DNA of 64,000 nucleotides from Gemmatimonadales bacterium (GCA_041390145.1 JAWKQM010000014.1:1-64000); one strand, 5' to 3'. Positions 39,274 through 48,301 are shown, counted from the stretch's first letter. Translations and numbers: made by a program. The notes: generated by a model not told the origin, from the letters alone.

Positions 39274-41330
39274 TGGCGCGTAAGCCGAACCGACTCGCCG
39301 GCGCGACCAGCCCCTACCTGCTCCAGCACGCCGACAACCCGGTGGACTGGTTCCCGTGGGGAGCGGAGGCGCTGGCGCGCGCGCGGACCGAAGACAAGCC
39401 CATTCTCCTCTCGATCGGGTACTCCGCCTGCCATTGGTGCCACGTGATGGCGCACGAGTCGTTCGAGAACCCGTCGATCGCCGCCCAGATGAACGAGGCG
39501 TTTGTCTGCGTGAAGGTGGACCGGGAAGAACGTCCCGACCTCGACGACATCTACATGGCCGCGACCATGGCGATGAACCATGGCCAGGGCGGGTGGCCGA
39601 TGACGGTGTTCCTCACGCCCGACCAGCAGCCGTTCTTCGCGGGTACCTACTTCCCGCCGGAGGACCGCCACGGCCGGCCGGGATTTCCCGCCATTCTGCG
39701 GCGCATCGCCGAGCTGTGGCGCGACAACCGCCCCGCGCTGGAACGGGTGGGAACGGAACTCACCACGCACCTGCGCCAGGCCGCCGATTCCCATCCCGGC
39801 CCGGTCGACCTCGACGCCGCCTTCGCACGGTTGCTCGACCAGCTTACCGGCACCTTTGACGCCACCTGGGGCGGGTTCGGGCGGGCCCCGAAGTTCCCGC
39901 CGGCAACCCTCCTGCGCCTGCTGTTGATCATGCACCGCCGCGGCGACGACGGACGCGCGCTGCAGATGGTCCGGCGGACGCTCGATGGAATGGCACGCGG
40001 CGGGATGTACGACCAGATCGGCGGCGGGTTCAGCCGCTATGCGACCGACGACCAATGGCTGGTGCCGCACTTCGAGAAGATGCTCTATGACAACGCGCTG
40101 CTGACGCGCGCCTATCTCGAGGGTTACCAGGTGACCGGCGACCGGTTCTATCGGACCATTGCCACGGAGGTGCTCGACTACATCCTCCGCGAGATGACGG
40201 CGCCGGAGGGGGGATTCTACTCTGCCACCGATGCCGATTCAGAGGGGGTGGAGGGAAAGTTCTTCGTCTGGACCAGTGCAGAGTTCGAGGCGGTGCTGGG
40301 CCCCGATGCGCCGCTGGCCGCGGCGTGGTTCGACGTGACGGAGATGGGCAACTGGGAGGGGCACTCAATCCCCCGCACACCACGGATGCTCGCTGACGTG
40401 GCCGCGGACTTCGGCATCGACGCGGACGATGCGGCCACCCGGCTCGCGTCGGCGCGACAGCGTCTGTACGCGGCCCGGCTCCTGCGCATCCCACCGGGGC
40501 TCGACGACAAGGTGCTCACGTCGTGGAACGGGCTGATGATCGGCGCGATGGCGGAGGGGGCGCGGGTCCTCGGCGAGCCGCGCTACCTCGAGGGCGCGGT
40601 GCGTGCCGCGGACTTCGCGCTCGCCCAGTTGCGCGGCCCCGATGGCCGCCTCCTCCGCAGCTGGCGCCGCTGCACCGCCCACCTCAACGCCTACCTCGAG
40701 GACTACGCCTTCCTCGGCAACGGATTGCTCGACCTGTACGAGGCGGGCGGGGGGGAGCGGTATCTCGTGGCGGCGCACTCGCTCGCCGAGCGGATCCTGG
40801 CCGACTTTGCCTCGCCCGATGGCGGGCTCTTCAGCACCTCGGCGGACCACGAGATGCTCCTGGTGCGCCACCGCGAGGGCCACGACGGCGCCGTGCCGGC
40901 CGCCAACGCCGCCGCGGCCCACCTCCTCGCTCGGCTCGCCGCGCACGAGGGCCGGGACGACTGGCGTGTGGCCGCCGAGTCGGCGCTGGGGGCCTGGGGC
41001 GCCGTCATTGCGCGGGAGCCGCGCGCGTTCGCCCAAAGCCTCATCGCGCTGGACTTCCTCCGGGAGGGACCGCTCGAACTCGCCTTCATCGGGCGCCCGG
41101 ACGACGTCGAGCTGGAGGCCCTGCTCCGGGAAGTCGCCCGGCACTTTGTGCCCCACCGCATCATCGCCCACCACGACCCCGCCACAGGGGATTCCGAACG
41201 CCCGCTGCTGGCCGGCAAGACCCTCGTGAACGGGCAGGCGGCGCTCTACGTCTGCCGCGACTTCGCCTGCCGGGCGCCGGTCACCCGCGCGGCCGATGTG
41301 GCGTCGGCACTCGGCATCTCGGGCGGCTGA
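39273..41330 (+). CDS. DUF255 thioredoxin-domain protein (YyaL / SPATA20-like)
   Basis: A 685-residue protein. The start NRLAGATSPYLLQHADNPVDW and CHWCHVMAHESFEN (Cys53 and Cys56) are highly typical, and the thioredoxin-like domain ends near residue 160. The rest forms an alpha/alpha barrel related to N-acylglucosamine epimerase folds (GGGFSRYATDDQWLVPHFEKMLYDNAL is diagnostic). The family is ancient and widespread; its reaction is not established. It is encoded directly after the M50 protease by a TGATG overlap. The gene is full length. Confidence 0.94.
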   Translation: MARKPNRLAGATSPYLLQHADNPVDWFPWGAEALARARTEDKPILLSIGYSACHWCHVMAHESFENPSIAAQMNEAFVCVKVDREERPDLDDIYMAATMAMNHGQGGWPMTVFLTPDQQPFFAGTYFPPEDRHGRPGFPAILRRIAELWRDNRPALERVGTELTTHLRQAADSHPGPVDLDAAFARLLDQLTGTFDATWGGFGRAPKFPPATLLRLLLIMHRRGDDGRALQMVRRTLDGMARGGMYDQIGGGFSRYATDDQWLVPHFEKMLYDNALLTRAYLEGYQVTGDRFYRTIATEVLDYILREMTAPEGGFYSATDADSEGVEGKFFVWTSAEFEAVLGPDAPLAAAWFDVTEMGNWEGHSIPRTPRMLADVAADFGIDADDAATRLASARQRLYAARLLRIPPGLDDKVLTSWNGLMIGAMAEGARVLGEPRYLEGAVRAADFALAQLRGPDGRLLRSWRRCTAHLNAYLEDYAFLGNGLLDLYEAGGGERYLVAAHSLAERILADFASPDGGLFSTSADHEMLLVRHREGHDGAVPAANAAAAHLLARLAAHEGRDDWRVAAESALGAWGAVIAREPRAFAQSLIALDFLREGPLELAFIGRPDDVELEALLREVARHFVPHRIIAHHDPATGDSERPLLAGKTLVNGQAALYVCRDFACRAPVTRAADVASALGISGG

Positions 41331-41429
41331 GTCGGGTATGCGGGGGCAGGACCGTGTACCGCACGCTATATTGCTTGGGTACGCCCCATCTCTCTGGCCG
41401 CCCTCGACGGGCGGAAGGCGCGGTTCCCG

Positions 41430-42527
41430 ATGTCGACAATTCGAGTCACCTTCCCCAGCCGGGATGCGGCATCGTTCTCGGATGACGTGAAAGCACGGGT
41501 CTCGGACTACTTCACCTCCCGTGATCTCTCGGACAAGGCCGACTGGCGGATGGTCCTCAAGGGACTGATCCTGCTCGCCGTCACCTTTGTCCCGTACGGG
41601 ATGATCCTCAGCAATCGCTTCGGCCCTTGGACGATGCTCGGGCTGGCGGCCGTGATGGGCGTGGGCGTGGCGGGGATCGGCTTCAGCATCTCGCACGACG
41701 CGCTGCACGGCGCCTACTCCAACCACGCCTGGGTCAACCGTGTCATCGGGTGGACCTTCGACATGTGCGGCGCCAACGGGTACATGTGGAAGGTCACGCA
41801 CAACGTGATCCACCACACCTATACCAACATCGAAGGACTCGACGAAGACCTCACCGTCTCGCCCCTGCTCCGCCTCTCCCCACACACCGAGTGGAAGCCG
41901 TTCCACCGATTCCAGCATCTCTACGGGTTCCTGGCCTACAGCTTCTCGACGCTCTTCTGGGTCTTCGTGAAGGACTACAAGTACTTCCTCCAGAAGGACA
42001 TCGGGCCCTTCCTCGACCGGAAGAACCCGCGCAAGGAAGTCGCCGGCCTCTTCATCGGGAAGGCGTTCTACTACAGCTGGGCCATCATCATTCCGTTCTT
42101 TGTCGTCAACGTCACCTGGTGGCAGTTTGCCATCGGCTTCGTGGTGATGAACCTGGTGGCCGGCACCATCCTTGGCGTGGTCTTCCAGCTGGCGCACGTC
42201 GTGGAAGACATCACCTATCCGACCCCGGACGCCTCGGGCGCGATGGGATCCGCCTGGATGCAGCACGAGATGGAAACGACCTCCGACTTCGGGCCGAAGA
42301 ACTGGCTGCTCTGCTGGTATGTCGGCGGGCTGAATTTCCAGGTGGAGCATCATCTCTTCCCGAAGGTATGCAGCATTCACTATCCCGCCATCAGCGAGAT
42401 TGTGAAGGAGACGGCGCTGGCGCACGGCCTGCCGTACAACCAGCACGCCACTTTCCGCGAGGCGGTGGCCTCTCACTACAAGTCGCTCAGGCGGCTCAGC
42501 ATCGAGCCGCTGGCCGCCGCCGCCTGA
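41430..42527 (+). CDS. Membrane fatty-acid desaturase (linoleoyl-CoA desaturase-like)
   Basis: A 365-residue enzyme with all three histidine boxes: SHDALHG (His89, His93), HNVIHH (His124, His128, His129) and QVEHHLFP near residue 300, plus HVVEDIT in the third helix pair. These bind the diiron centre. There are four helices in two pairs (about 45-95 and 210-255). It introduces a double bond in acyl chains, using oxygen and an electron donor that is not encoded nearby. It probably maintains membrane fluidity, together with the cold-shock gene close by. Start ATG 41430. Confidence 0.93.
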   Translation: MSTIRVTFPSRDAASFSDDVKARVSDYFTSRDLSDKADWRMVLKGLILLAVTFVPYGMILSNRFGPWTMLGLAAVMGVGVAGIGFSISHDALHGAYSNHAWVNRVIGWTFDMCGANGYMWKVTHNVIHHTYTNIEGLDEDLTVSPLLRLSPHTEWKPFHRFQHLYGFLAYSFSTLFWVFVKDYKYFLQKDIGPFLDRKNPRKEVAGLFIGKAFYYSWAIIIPFFVVNVTWWQFAIGFVVMNLVAGTILGVVFQLAHVVEDITYPTPDASGAMGSAWMQHEMETTSDFGPKNWLLCWYVGGLNFQVEHHLFPKVCSIHYPAISEIVKETALAHGLPYNQHATFREAVASHYKSLRRLSIEPLAAAA

Positions 42528-42549
42528 CGGACGGCCGACCGGACCGGAC

Positions 42550-43068
42550 GTGAAGCGACTCTGGTACTGGCGGTGGCGCCTGCTCGGCCGGGAACCGGTG
42601 GCCTGCCTCGGGTGCGGCGGGCCGCTGACGCAACAGGCGGTGGCGTGGTGCCATGCCACCGCCGGCGAGATTGAACTCTCCCTGCAGGGACTCCCGTTCC
42701 GCGTGTGCGGCAACGGCTGCACCGACCGCCGCCAGCCGCGGGCGGGATTCGTCGCCGAACTCGAGGCGGCGCTGCTCGACGGCGGCCACATCCCCATGGC
42801 TCACCCGACCGGACAGGCGGGCGCCCTCAGCTGCTACGCCTGCGCCAACCGGGTCTGGCGACCCGACACCGGCACCGGCGAGGTGCACGGCACCCTTCCC
42901 TTCCCCGGCCTGCCTGCCATCAACGTCACCGTCCGCGGCCCGGTGCGCACCTGCAACGGGTGCGGGCGCATGCAGCTCCTTCCCTCCGATGAAATCCGCC
43001 GCGACCTGAGCGCCGCCCTGGTCGAGGCGATCGAAGCTGCGGGCGTGCGCTCCAGCTTCCGGCAGTAA
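42550..43068 (+). CDS. Cysteine-rich putative zinc-binding protein
   Basis: A 172-residue soluble protein starting at GTG 42550. Cysteine pairs appear at ACLGCGG, RVCGNGCTD, SCYACAN and RTCNGCGRM, a pattern of two zinc-ribbon modules split by about 35 residues. SSFRQ ends the protein. I do not recognise the family. It follows the desaturase by 22 nt. Its TAA stop directly abuts the TGA stop of the convergent nitroreductase. Confidence 0.6.
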   Translation: MKRLWYWRWRLLGREPVACLGCGGPLTQQAVAWCHATAGEIELSLQGLPFRVCGNGCTDRRQPRAGFVAELEAALLDGGHIPMAHPTGQAGALSCYACANRVWRPDTGTGEVHGTLPFPGLPAINVTVRGPVRTCNGCGRMQLLPSDEIRRDLSAALVEAIEAAGVRSSFRQ

Positions 43069-43686
43069 TCAGCGCCAGGTCAGCACCCGCGCCACTGCGT
43101 GCCGAGGCGAGTCGAACCCCTCCTCGGCGGGATACCCGACCGCCACCAGCGCCGGCACCCTGGCGTATTCCGGCAGCCCCAGGATCGACTTCACCTTGTC
43201 CGGATCGAAACCCAGCATGGGTGAGGTGCCGAGGCCAAGACTCTCGGCGATGAGGAGCAGGTACCCCAGGGCGATGTAACTCTGTCCTGCGCCCCAGGCC
43301 TCGCGTTCCGCCGCGCTTTGCGCCCCCAGGGTCTTGCGCAGGTGCGCCTTGGTACCGGCGGCCCTGTCGGCCGGCAGCGTGGGCGAGAAGGTCTCCTCGA
43401 TGTTCTCGAGCGCGTTACCCGTGTCGGTATAAAGAACGAGCAGCACGGGCGCGGCGCCGACCTGCGGCTGGCCGAACGCCGCCGCTTGGAGCCGTGCCTT
43501 GAGTTCCGAATCCCGCACCGCCACCCAGCGCCAGGGCTGAACGTTGTAGGCCGACGGCGCATGCCCGGCCCCCTCGAGGAGCAGGGTCAATGCCTCGTCG
43601 GAGACGGGGCGATCGGTGTAGCGTCGAATGGAGTGCCGGGACTCGGCGGCTTCAAGGACGGCGTTGCCGAGCAGAGTACTGTTCAT
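43069..43686 (-). CDS. Nitroreductase family FMN oxidoreductase
   Basis: A 205-residue flavoprotein. SRHSIRRYTDRPV (FMN phosphate binding) near residue 16, HAPSAYNVQPWRWV near residue 41, and GLGTSPMLGFDPDKV near the C-terminus are the family motifs. It reduces nitro groups or quinones with NAD(P)H as dimer. The promoter carries a palindromic operator at 43706-43717, 20 nt upstream of the start, matching the site in front of marR and pirin. This makes it part of the MarR regulon. Confidence 0.92.
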   Translation of the reverse strand: MNSTLLGNAVLEAAESRHSIRRYTDRPVSDEALTLLLEGAGHAPSAYNVQPWRWVAVRDSELKARLQAAAFGQPQVGAAPVLLVLYTDTGNALENIEETFSPTLPADRAAGTKAHLRKTLGAQSAAEREAWGAGQSYIALGYLLLIAESLGLGTSPMLGFDPDKVKSILGLPEYARVPALVAVGYPAEEGFDSPRHAVARVLTWR

Positions 43687-43705
43687 TTATATGTGCTCCC
43701 ATTTA

Positions 43706-43717
43706 GTGTTATAACAT
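43706..43717. promoter_or_regulatory. MarR operator 1 (nitroreductase promoter)
   Basis: GTGTTATAACAT: half-sites GTGTT and AACA(T/C) around an AT centre; the inner TGTTATAACA is a perfect palindrome. The wider block ATTTAGTGTTATAACA (43701-43716) matches the reverse complement of the second site (ATTTAGTGTTACAACA) at all but one base. It lies 20 nt from the nitroreductase start. Confidence 0.75.
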
Positions 43718-43735
43718 TTATTAGATCAAGAAAGA

Positions 43736-43753
43736 GCCCCGGTGATCCGGGGC
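43736..43753 (-). terminator. Terminator of marR
   Basis: GCCCCGG-ATCA-CCGGGGC on the minus strand, followed by TCTTTCTTGAT. It begins 7 nt after the marR stop and precedes the nitroreductase promoter, separating the two transcripts. Confidence 0.75.
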
Positions 43754-43759
43754 GCCGGG

Positions 43760-44239
43760 CTACCCGTTTCGGGTGGGGGTCAGGCGACGAATCTCGTCCA
43801 GGATGCCGATCAAGGTGCGCAGCCTGGCGCCCGAGACGCGACCGACTTCGTTGTCCTCGAGTTCCTTCAGAGGCGCGGCGACCTTGTCGAGCACCGCCAA
43901 GCCGCGGGGTGTGATCTTCGAGGTCACGACCCGGCGATCGTTGGTGTTCCGGGCCCGCACCACTAGTCCCATTTTCTCCAGCCGGTCGAGCAGCCGGGTC
44001 GTGTCGGCCACCGGTGCCACCAGACGACCCTGTACCTCGCACCGCGGCAACCCCTCCGCCCCCGCCCCACGCAGGATGCGCAGGACGTTGTACTGGGTGG
44101 GCGTCAGCCCGTACGGCCGCAGCAGATCGGCCAGGCGCAGGTCGAGCAGCGCCGCCGTCCGCTTGATGCCCAGTACCGCCTCCTGCACCGGCGAGGCGAA
44201 CGGCTTGTTCTGCTTCAGTTCCCTTGCGAGTTGGCTCAT
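43760..44239 (-). CDS. MarR family transcriptional regulator
   Basis: A 159-residue winged-helix regulator. LTPTQYNVLRILRG, LPRCEVQGRLVAPVADTTRLL (HTH) and RLEKMGLVVRARNTNDRRVV (wing; D-x-R motif) are conserved. MarR-type proteins are repressors released by ligands or by oxidation. The only cysteine is in LPRCEVQ, on the DNA-binding side. Its own operator at 44253-44264 lies just upstream of its start and between it and the pirin gene; the same site occurs at the nitroreductase promoter. It is most likely the local repressor of all three. Confidence 0.92.
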   Translation of the reverse strand: MSQLARELKQNKPFASPVQEAVLGIKRTAALLDLRLADLLRPYGLTPTQYNVLRILRGAGAEGLPRCEVQGRLVAPVADTTRLLDRLEKMGLVVRARNTNDRRVVTSKITPRGLAVLDKVAAPLKELEDNEVGRVSGARLRTLIGILDEIRRLTPTRNG

Positions 44240-44252
44240 ATCCGAATATTAT

Positions 44253-44264
44253 GTGTTGTAACAC
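44253..44264. promoter_or_regulatory. MarR operator 2 (marR/pirin divergent promoter)
   Basis: GTGTTGTAACAC has perfect 5-bp arms GTGTT/AACAC with a GT centre, and flanking ACTAAATGT matches site 1 in reverse. It lies 14 nt from the marR start and 41 nt from the pirin start, so a bound dimer would block both. Confidence 0.75.
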
Positions 44265-44304
44265 TAAATGTCAAGTATCGCGTTTGATGAGGAGAATATC
44301 CCAG

Positions 44305-45201
44305 ATGCCGCACCCCGCAACCACCCCCACCGGCCGGTCCACGGCAGGCATCCTCCCTGGCATCGAGACACCGGAAGGCGAGGGGATGATCGTCTACCGC
44401 CCCTTTCCCTCGCACGCCGCACGCGAAATCGACCCTTTCCTCCTCCTCGACCGCCTCGGCCCAGTCACCATCGCGCCAGGCGCCGCCGCCGGGGTGCCGC
44501 CGCATCCGCACGCCGGATTCGAGGTGGTCAGCTACGTCCTCCAGGGCGGCCTGGAACACCGTGACTCGGCGGGCCACCACGGCCGACTCGGCCCCGGCGA
44601 CGTGCAGTGGATGACCGCGGGGTCGGGAATCGTGCACTCCGAGATGCCGGCGGCGGACCTCCGCACCCGGGGCGGCACGCTCGAAGCCATCCAGCTCTGG
44701 ATCAACCTCCCCGCGCGGGACAAGCAGATGCCGCCGCGCTACGGCGACGTCCCGACGGCGAACATCCCTGTGGCGACCTCGGCCGATGGCCTCGCCACCG
44801 TGCGTGTCATCGCCGGCGAGGCACTCGGCGCCAGCGCCACTCTCCCGCTCCGCACCGCGATCACCTACCTGCACTGGACCCTGCAGCCGGGCGCCGCCAT
44901 CGCCCAGCCACTGCCCAGCGGCACCGAGGCGATGGCGTACGTGCTCCACGGCGCGGCACGCTTCGGCAGCGACGCCGCCACCGCCACACGGGATCAGCTG
45001 GTCCGCTTCGCCGGGGAAGACGGACCCGTCACCTTCGGCGTGCCCTCCGATGGCGCGCCCGCCGAGCTGCTCCTGCTGGCCGGTCCGCCGACCGGGGAAC
45101 CGGTGGCGCGCTCGGGGCCGTTCGTGATGAACACGATGGGCGAGATTCGGGCGGTGATTGGCAGATACAAGGCGGGTGAGCTGGGGGTGGTGGAGGGGTA
45201 G
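44305..45201 (+). CDS. Pirin family protein (paralogue 2)
   Basis: A 298-residue bicupin. The metal ligands are in PPHPHAGFEV (two His) and GDVQWMTAGSGIVHSEMP (His and Glu). QLWINLPARDKQMPPRYGDVP and a late SGPFVMNTMGEIRAVI are standard. It resembles paralogue 1 at 16771 only at the family level. ATG 44305 has a distant GAGGAG; ATG 44287 upstream is an alternative. It is transcribed from the promoter region that holds operator 2, so it is likely under MarR control; pirins often degrade flavonols or quinone-like substrates. Confidence 0.92.
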   Translation: MPHPATTPTGRSTAGILPGIETPEGEGMIVYRPFPSHAAREIDPFLLLDRLGPVTIAPGAAAGVPPHPHAGFEVVSYVLQGGLEHRDSAGHHGRLGPGDVQWMTAGSGIVHSEMPAADLRTRGGTLEAIQLWINLPARDKQMPPRYGDVPTANIPVATSADGLATVRVIAGEALGASATLPLRTAITYLHWTLQPGAAIAQPLPSGTEAMAYVLHGAARFGSDAATATRDQLVRFAGEDGPVTFGVPSDGAPAELLLLAGPPTGEPVARSGPFVMNTMGEIRAVIGRYKAGELGVVEG

Positions 45202-45213
45202 GCCTCGCCCCTG

Positions 45214-45243
45214 TCCCCCTCTCCGGCAAGCGGAGAGAGGGAC
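45214..45243. repeat. Inverted repeat between convergent genes, copy A
   Basis: TCCCCCTCTCCG, loop GCAAG, CGGAGAGAGGGA: imperfect stem in the gap between the pirin and the S8 protease genes. A related repeat occurs at 48277-48301 on the other side of the protease gene; both end in GGACGG. It may serve as a terminator. Confidence 0.5.
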
Positions 45244-45282
45244 GGAAGCTGTACCCCTGATGACGCTGGGGCCGAGGACGTA

Positions 45283-48177
45283 CTAGTTGGCCCGCATCGA
45301 TCGCGGGATGCCGAGCGGGTATCGGCGGTTGATCGTGGGCCGGACCGTTGTGCCCGGAGCCCGATTCCGTCCGAGTGCGGAGGCCAGCCTGGCTGCTGCA
45401 AGCGGCACATCGGGGCAGATGTTCTCGTAGTTGCCCTCGGCGGCCGACGACGCGATGACGCCGGCGGCGCCGCTGGCGCGTACCCGGTTGTAGCAGGCCT
45501 GCTCCGAGTAGGGGACATACCAGAAGGTCCGCTCCCGGCTGAGCAGTCGACCACCTTCCTGGGACCAGACAAGTGCGTCGAAGGTCAGCGGGCCGACGTC
45601 ATGGCCACTGCCGACCTGCTCCACGCCATTGCCGACAGTCCACCGTTCCAGCCTGGTGTTGGCATCGTAGTACTCGCGGGCATAGTAGAATTCCTCCCCG
45701 TCGTCTCGCCAGGCGATGCGACCCCCAGCGGCCGGGGTGCTCGTGATGTGGAGCGAGTTCGGATCCGGACATCCACCAGACCACGAGCGTTTCGAGAACT
45801 CCTGCGTTTGGCCCCCTCGCAGCGGAATCAAGACACGGAACTCCTCTCCTTCGCTGGGGCGGGTAGAGCAGTCGTCATTGAAGTCCCACACGTACTCGAG
45901 ATACACCCAGTCCCCTGTCGGTGACACGCTGACCAACTCCGGCGTGTACCATGCGGATGCCCAGTAATACTGTGCGCCTGCCAGATTCGCGGGGAAGCCC
46001 TGCGTGATATTGGTGGGGCCGAAACGACGCGATGCGTCTGGGGAACCGAGCCGGACCTGCAAGTCGGTCCGGACCCAGAGGGGGCCATTGCTCTCGACCG
46101 GGCGCAAGTAGGCGGTGTCCTGCTCGAGAAAGACGATGGCGTCCCCGCTGGTACTCCCCGCGCCGACCCATTCCCCGCCTGACAGCCGGTACTGGTCAAT
46201 TCCCGCCGCCGCCAGCCGCCCGCCCTGCGCGATGGAGGTAAAGGCGACTGGTTGCCCGCCAACACTCACTTGCTCGGGCCCACCCTTGCGCTGGATGACC
46301 GACTGGACTTGATACCACGCATTGCCGGTGTTCGTGATGGTGAGCCCGCAGAGCGGGGTGCCCGGCCTCTCATAGGAGAGCAGCTTGAGTGAGCCGTAGG
46401 CGTCGAGCTGATGGACGCTTTCACCGTTCGGAACGTGCTCTACGGCTTGGGTGGCAACGGAGTCACCCGTAGCCGGGTCTTCTCGCGACACGGCGGCTCC
46501 CCGGATCACGTACTCCTTGAGCTCGGCGGCGGTGAGACTTGGATCCATGGCCAAGAGTTGCGCGGCCACACCGCCCACGAAGGGAGCTGAGAGGGACGTA
46601 CCGGAATCAGTCTGCAAATGTCCATCAAAAGCGAGGGTCGCGATGCGGGTCGCGGGCGCAAGTATCTCTGTCATTCCTCCCAGATAGCTCCCCTCTTCCC
46701 AGAACTTGCCGTTCTCGCGTGTCCCTCCCACAAAGATCAGCCCGGATCGGCTTTGCGGACTGGACTGGAACAGTCTTGCCATGGCCTGGGCATTCGCGAT
46801 TTCCGATGAACCCTGTATCGCAAGCAATTGCTCGGGCGTGCGAATACCAGCGAAGTTGCCAACGGCCTGAATGAACAGGCCCCCCGAGTCCACGTAGGTC
46901 TTGATGGCCTCCTGAATGCGGAGGACTTGTTGTGGTTGAGATGGACCGATGACAACAGAGCTGACTAAGACACGAATTCCACGTTTCGTGGCCTCAGGCA
47001 ACAACTTAGTCACGAAATACTCGACCATATCCTCGGGCTCCTGTGATCCGTTCGACAGCGCCAGGAATGTGAAGTCGGCGCCCCACACCATTCCGGGAGC
47101 AGCTGCCGAATCGTCCCCATTGCCGAGCAGGATCGCCGACACAGATGTGCCATGCGAATGAATGACTGGATCGCTAAGCCGCGTTGAGGGCTTCATCCTA
47201 AACGTGGCCGCTGTGGGCTCGATTGTTGCCACCAATTGGTCTTCAAAATTCGCAAGCGTTGGGTTGATCTGGAAGTCCACAACGCCTATCCGGGGCTTTG
47301 TTGCCCCGTATGTCCCAGTCTCACACCCCCAGGCAAGTGGGGCGCGCACTTGAAGACGAGAACGTGTGAAATCGGTCCCTGATCCGAGCCAGTCATGGCG
47401 CGATCCCCCCAACCCTTCAACAGGTCGGCGGGAGTATACGCCCGCCCCAGTCTGGCGCAGCACGGGCACGGCGTATTTCACGCCGGGCCAAGAAATGATC
47501 GCCGCTCCTAGCGAATCAACTGCCTGATAAGTCGGACCCGGATCGGGGAACCGCACCTTGTATTCCTTGGCGCCTGCAGCCCCGGCGATAATCTCACCAT
47601 GCATTGACTGAAGTAGATTCCGAATTGTTGTTCCGCTCGTCGAATCGTCAAACCGAATCGCGAATACGTTGCGGTAGTAGACCGTGACTGAGTCGCCGGG
47701 GGGCGAGGCAACGAATGTGCTTTCGGGTAATAGATCGAAAAGGCCTGAAGCCGGAATCGCCGGCCGCGTCGTATCCGCCGGCAGCTCGCACACCGGCTTG
47801 TTCCCGTTGGCCTTGGTCTGGAACAGCACGCCATCCAGAAAAAGTCGCACCGTTCCCTTGTTGACCGTCGTGAAGTAGGTCTCGCTGTACGGCGCCGAGG
47901 AAGGCTTGGCTGGCAGCACCAGTGTGCCGGTCTCCCCCTTCTGATACACATCCCAGGTGACCGTAATTTCGTTCGGGTTGGTGTTCCGCACCCGGAAGGA
48001 GTTGCCGCAGATATAGGTGAGGGTGATCGACTTGGGGAGCGCGGCCTGGCTCAGGGAGGGGCCGGTCGTTTGTTCGGGTTCCTGACAGGCGACGAGTGAG
48101 AGGACCAGGGCAAGGGGTACCAGCATAGCACGCTCCAAGCCGAGGGTGGCGGCGGACCGAACGATGGCGGCAGGCAT
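45283..48177 (-). CDS. Large S8 (subtilisin) family serine protease, lipoprotein
   Basis: A 964-residue protein. LSLVAC gives a lipobox (Cys31); an internal ATG at residue 18 would give the standard short signal. The N-terminal region (32-280) has no recognised domain. The S8 catalytic domain spans about 290-600: Asp301 in GVVDFQI, His342 in HSHGTSV, Asn441 in QAVGNF and Ser528 in DSGTSLSAPFVGG. The C-terminal 350 residues have repeated beta-rich parts with paired cysteines. Exported and anchored, it would cut proteins at the surface or periplasm. The coding sequence from about 46.6 to 47.9 kb is lower in GC than its surroundings. Confidence 0.9.
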   Translation of the reverse strand: MPAAIVRSAATLGLERAMLVPLALVLSLVACQEPEQTTGPSLSQAALPKSITLTYICGNSFRVRNTNPNEITVTWDVYQKGETGTLVLPAKPSSAPYSETYFTTVNKGTVRLFLDGVLFQTKANGNKPVCELPADTTRPAIPASGLFDLLPESTFVASPPGDSVTVYYRNVFAIRFDDSTSGTTIRNLLQSMHGEIIAGAAGAKEYKVRFPDPGPTYQAVDSLGAAIISWPGVKYAVPVLRQTGAGVYSRRPVEGLGGSRHDWLGSGTDFTRSRLQVRAPLAWGCETGTYGATKPRIGVVDFQINPTLANFEDQLVATIEPTAATFRMKPSTRLSDPVIHSHGTSVSAILLGNGDDSAAAPGMVWGADFTFLALSNGSQEPEDMVEYFVTKLLPEATKRGIRVLVSSVVIGPSQPQQVLRIQEAIKTYVDSGGLFIQAVGNFAGIRTPEQLLAIQGSSEIANAQAMARLFQSSPQSRSGLIFVGGTRENGKFWEEGSYLGGMTEILAPATRIATLAFDGHLQTDSGTSLSAPFVGGVAAQLLAMDPSLTAAELKEYVIRGAAVSREDPATGDSVATQAVEHVPNGESVHQLDAYGSLKLLSYERPGTPLCGLTITNTGNAWYQVQSVIQRKGGPEQVSVGGQPVAFTSIAQGGRLAAAGIDQYRLSGGEWVGAGSTSGDAIVFLEQDTAYLRPVESNGPLWVRTDLQVRLGSPDASRRFGPTNITQGFPANLAGAQYYWASAWYTPELVSVSPTGDWVYLEYVWDFNDDCSTRPSEGEEFRVLIPLRGGQTQEFSKRSWSGGCPDPNSLHITSTPAAGGRIAWRDDGEEFYYAREYYDANTRLERWTVGNGVEQVGSGHDVGPLTFDALVWSQEGGRLLSRERTFWYVPYSEQACYNRVRASGAAGVIASSAAEGNYENICPDVPLAAARLASALGRNRAPGTTVRPTINRRYPLGIPRSMRAN

Positions 48178-48276
48178 CGGGGCCTCATGAAATGTGGTGG
48201 GGGAGCTGCCGCCAATCTACGGCCCCCCCCCACCCCCGTTCTGCAAGGGGCAGGCCCTGCCCAGCCTCCCGGCACA

Positions 48277-48301
48277 CCCCCTCTCCCGGAGGGAGAGGGG
48301 G
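48277..48301. repeat. GC-rich palindrome, copy B
   Basis: CCCCCTCTCCC, loop GGA, GGGAGAGGGGG: a perfect 11-bp stem between the S8 protease start and the V-ATPase operon end. It resembles copy A at 45214. On the minus strand it could be the operon terminator. Confidence 0.6.
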
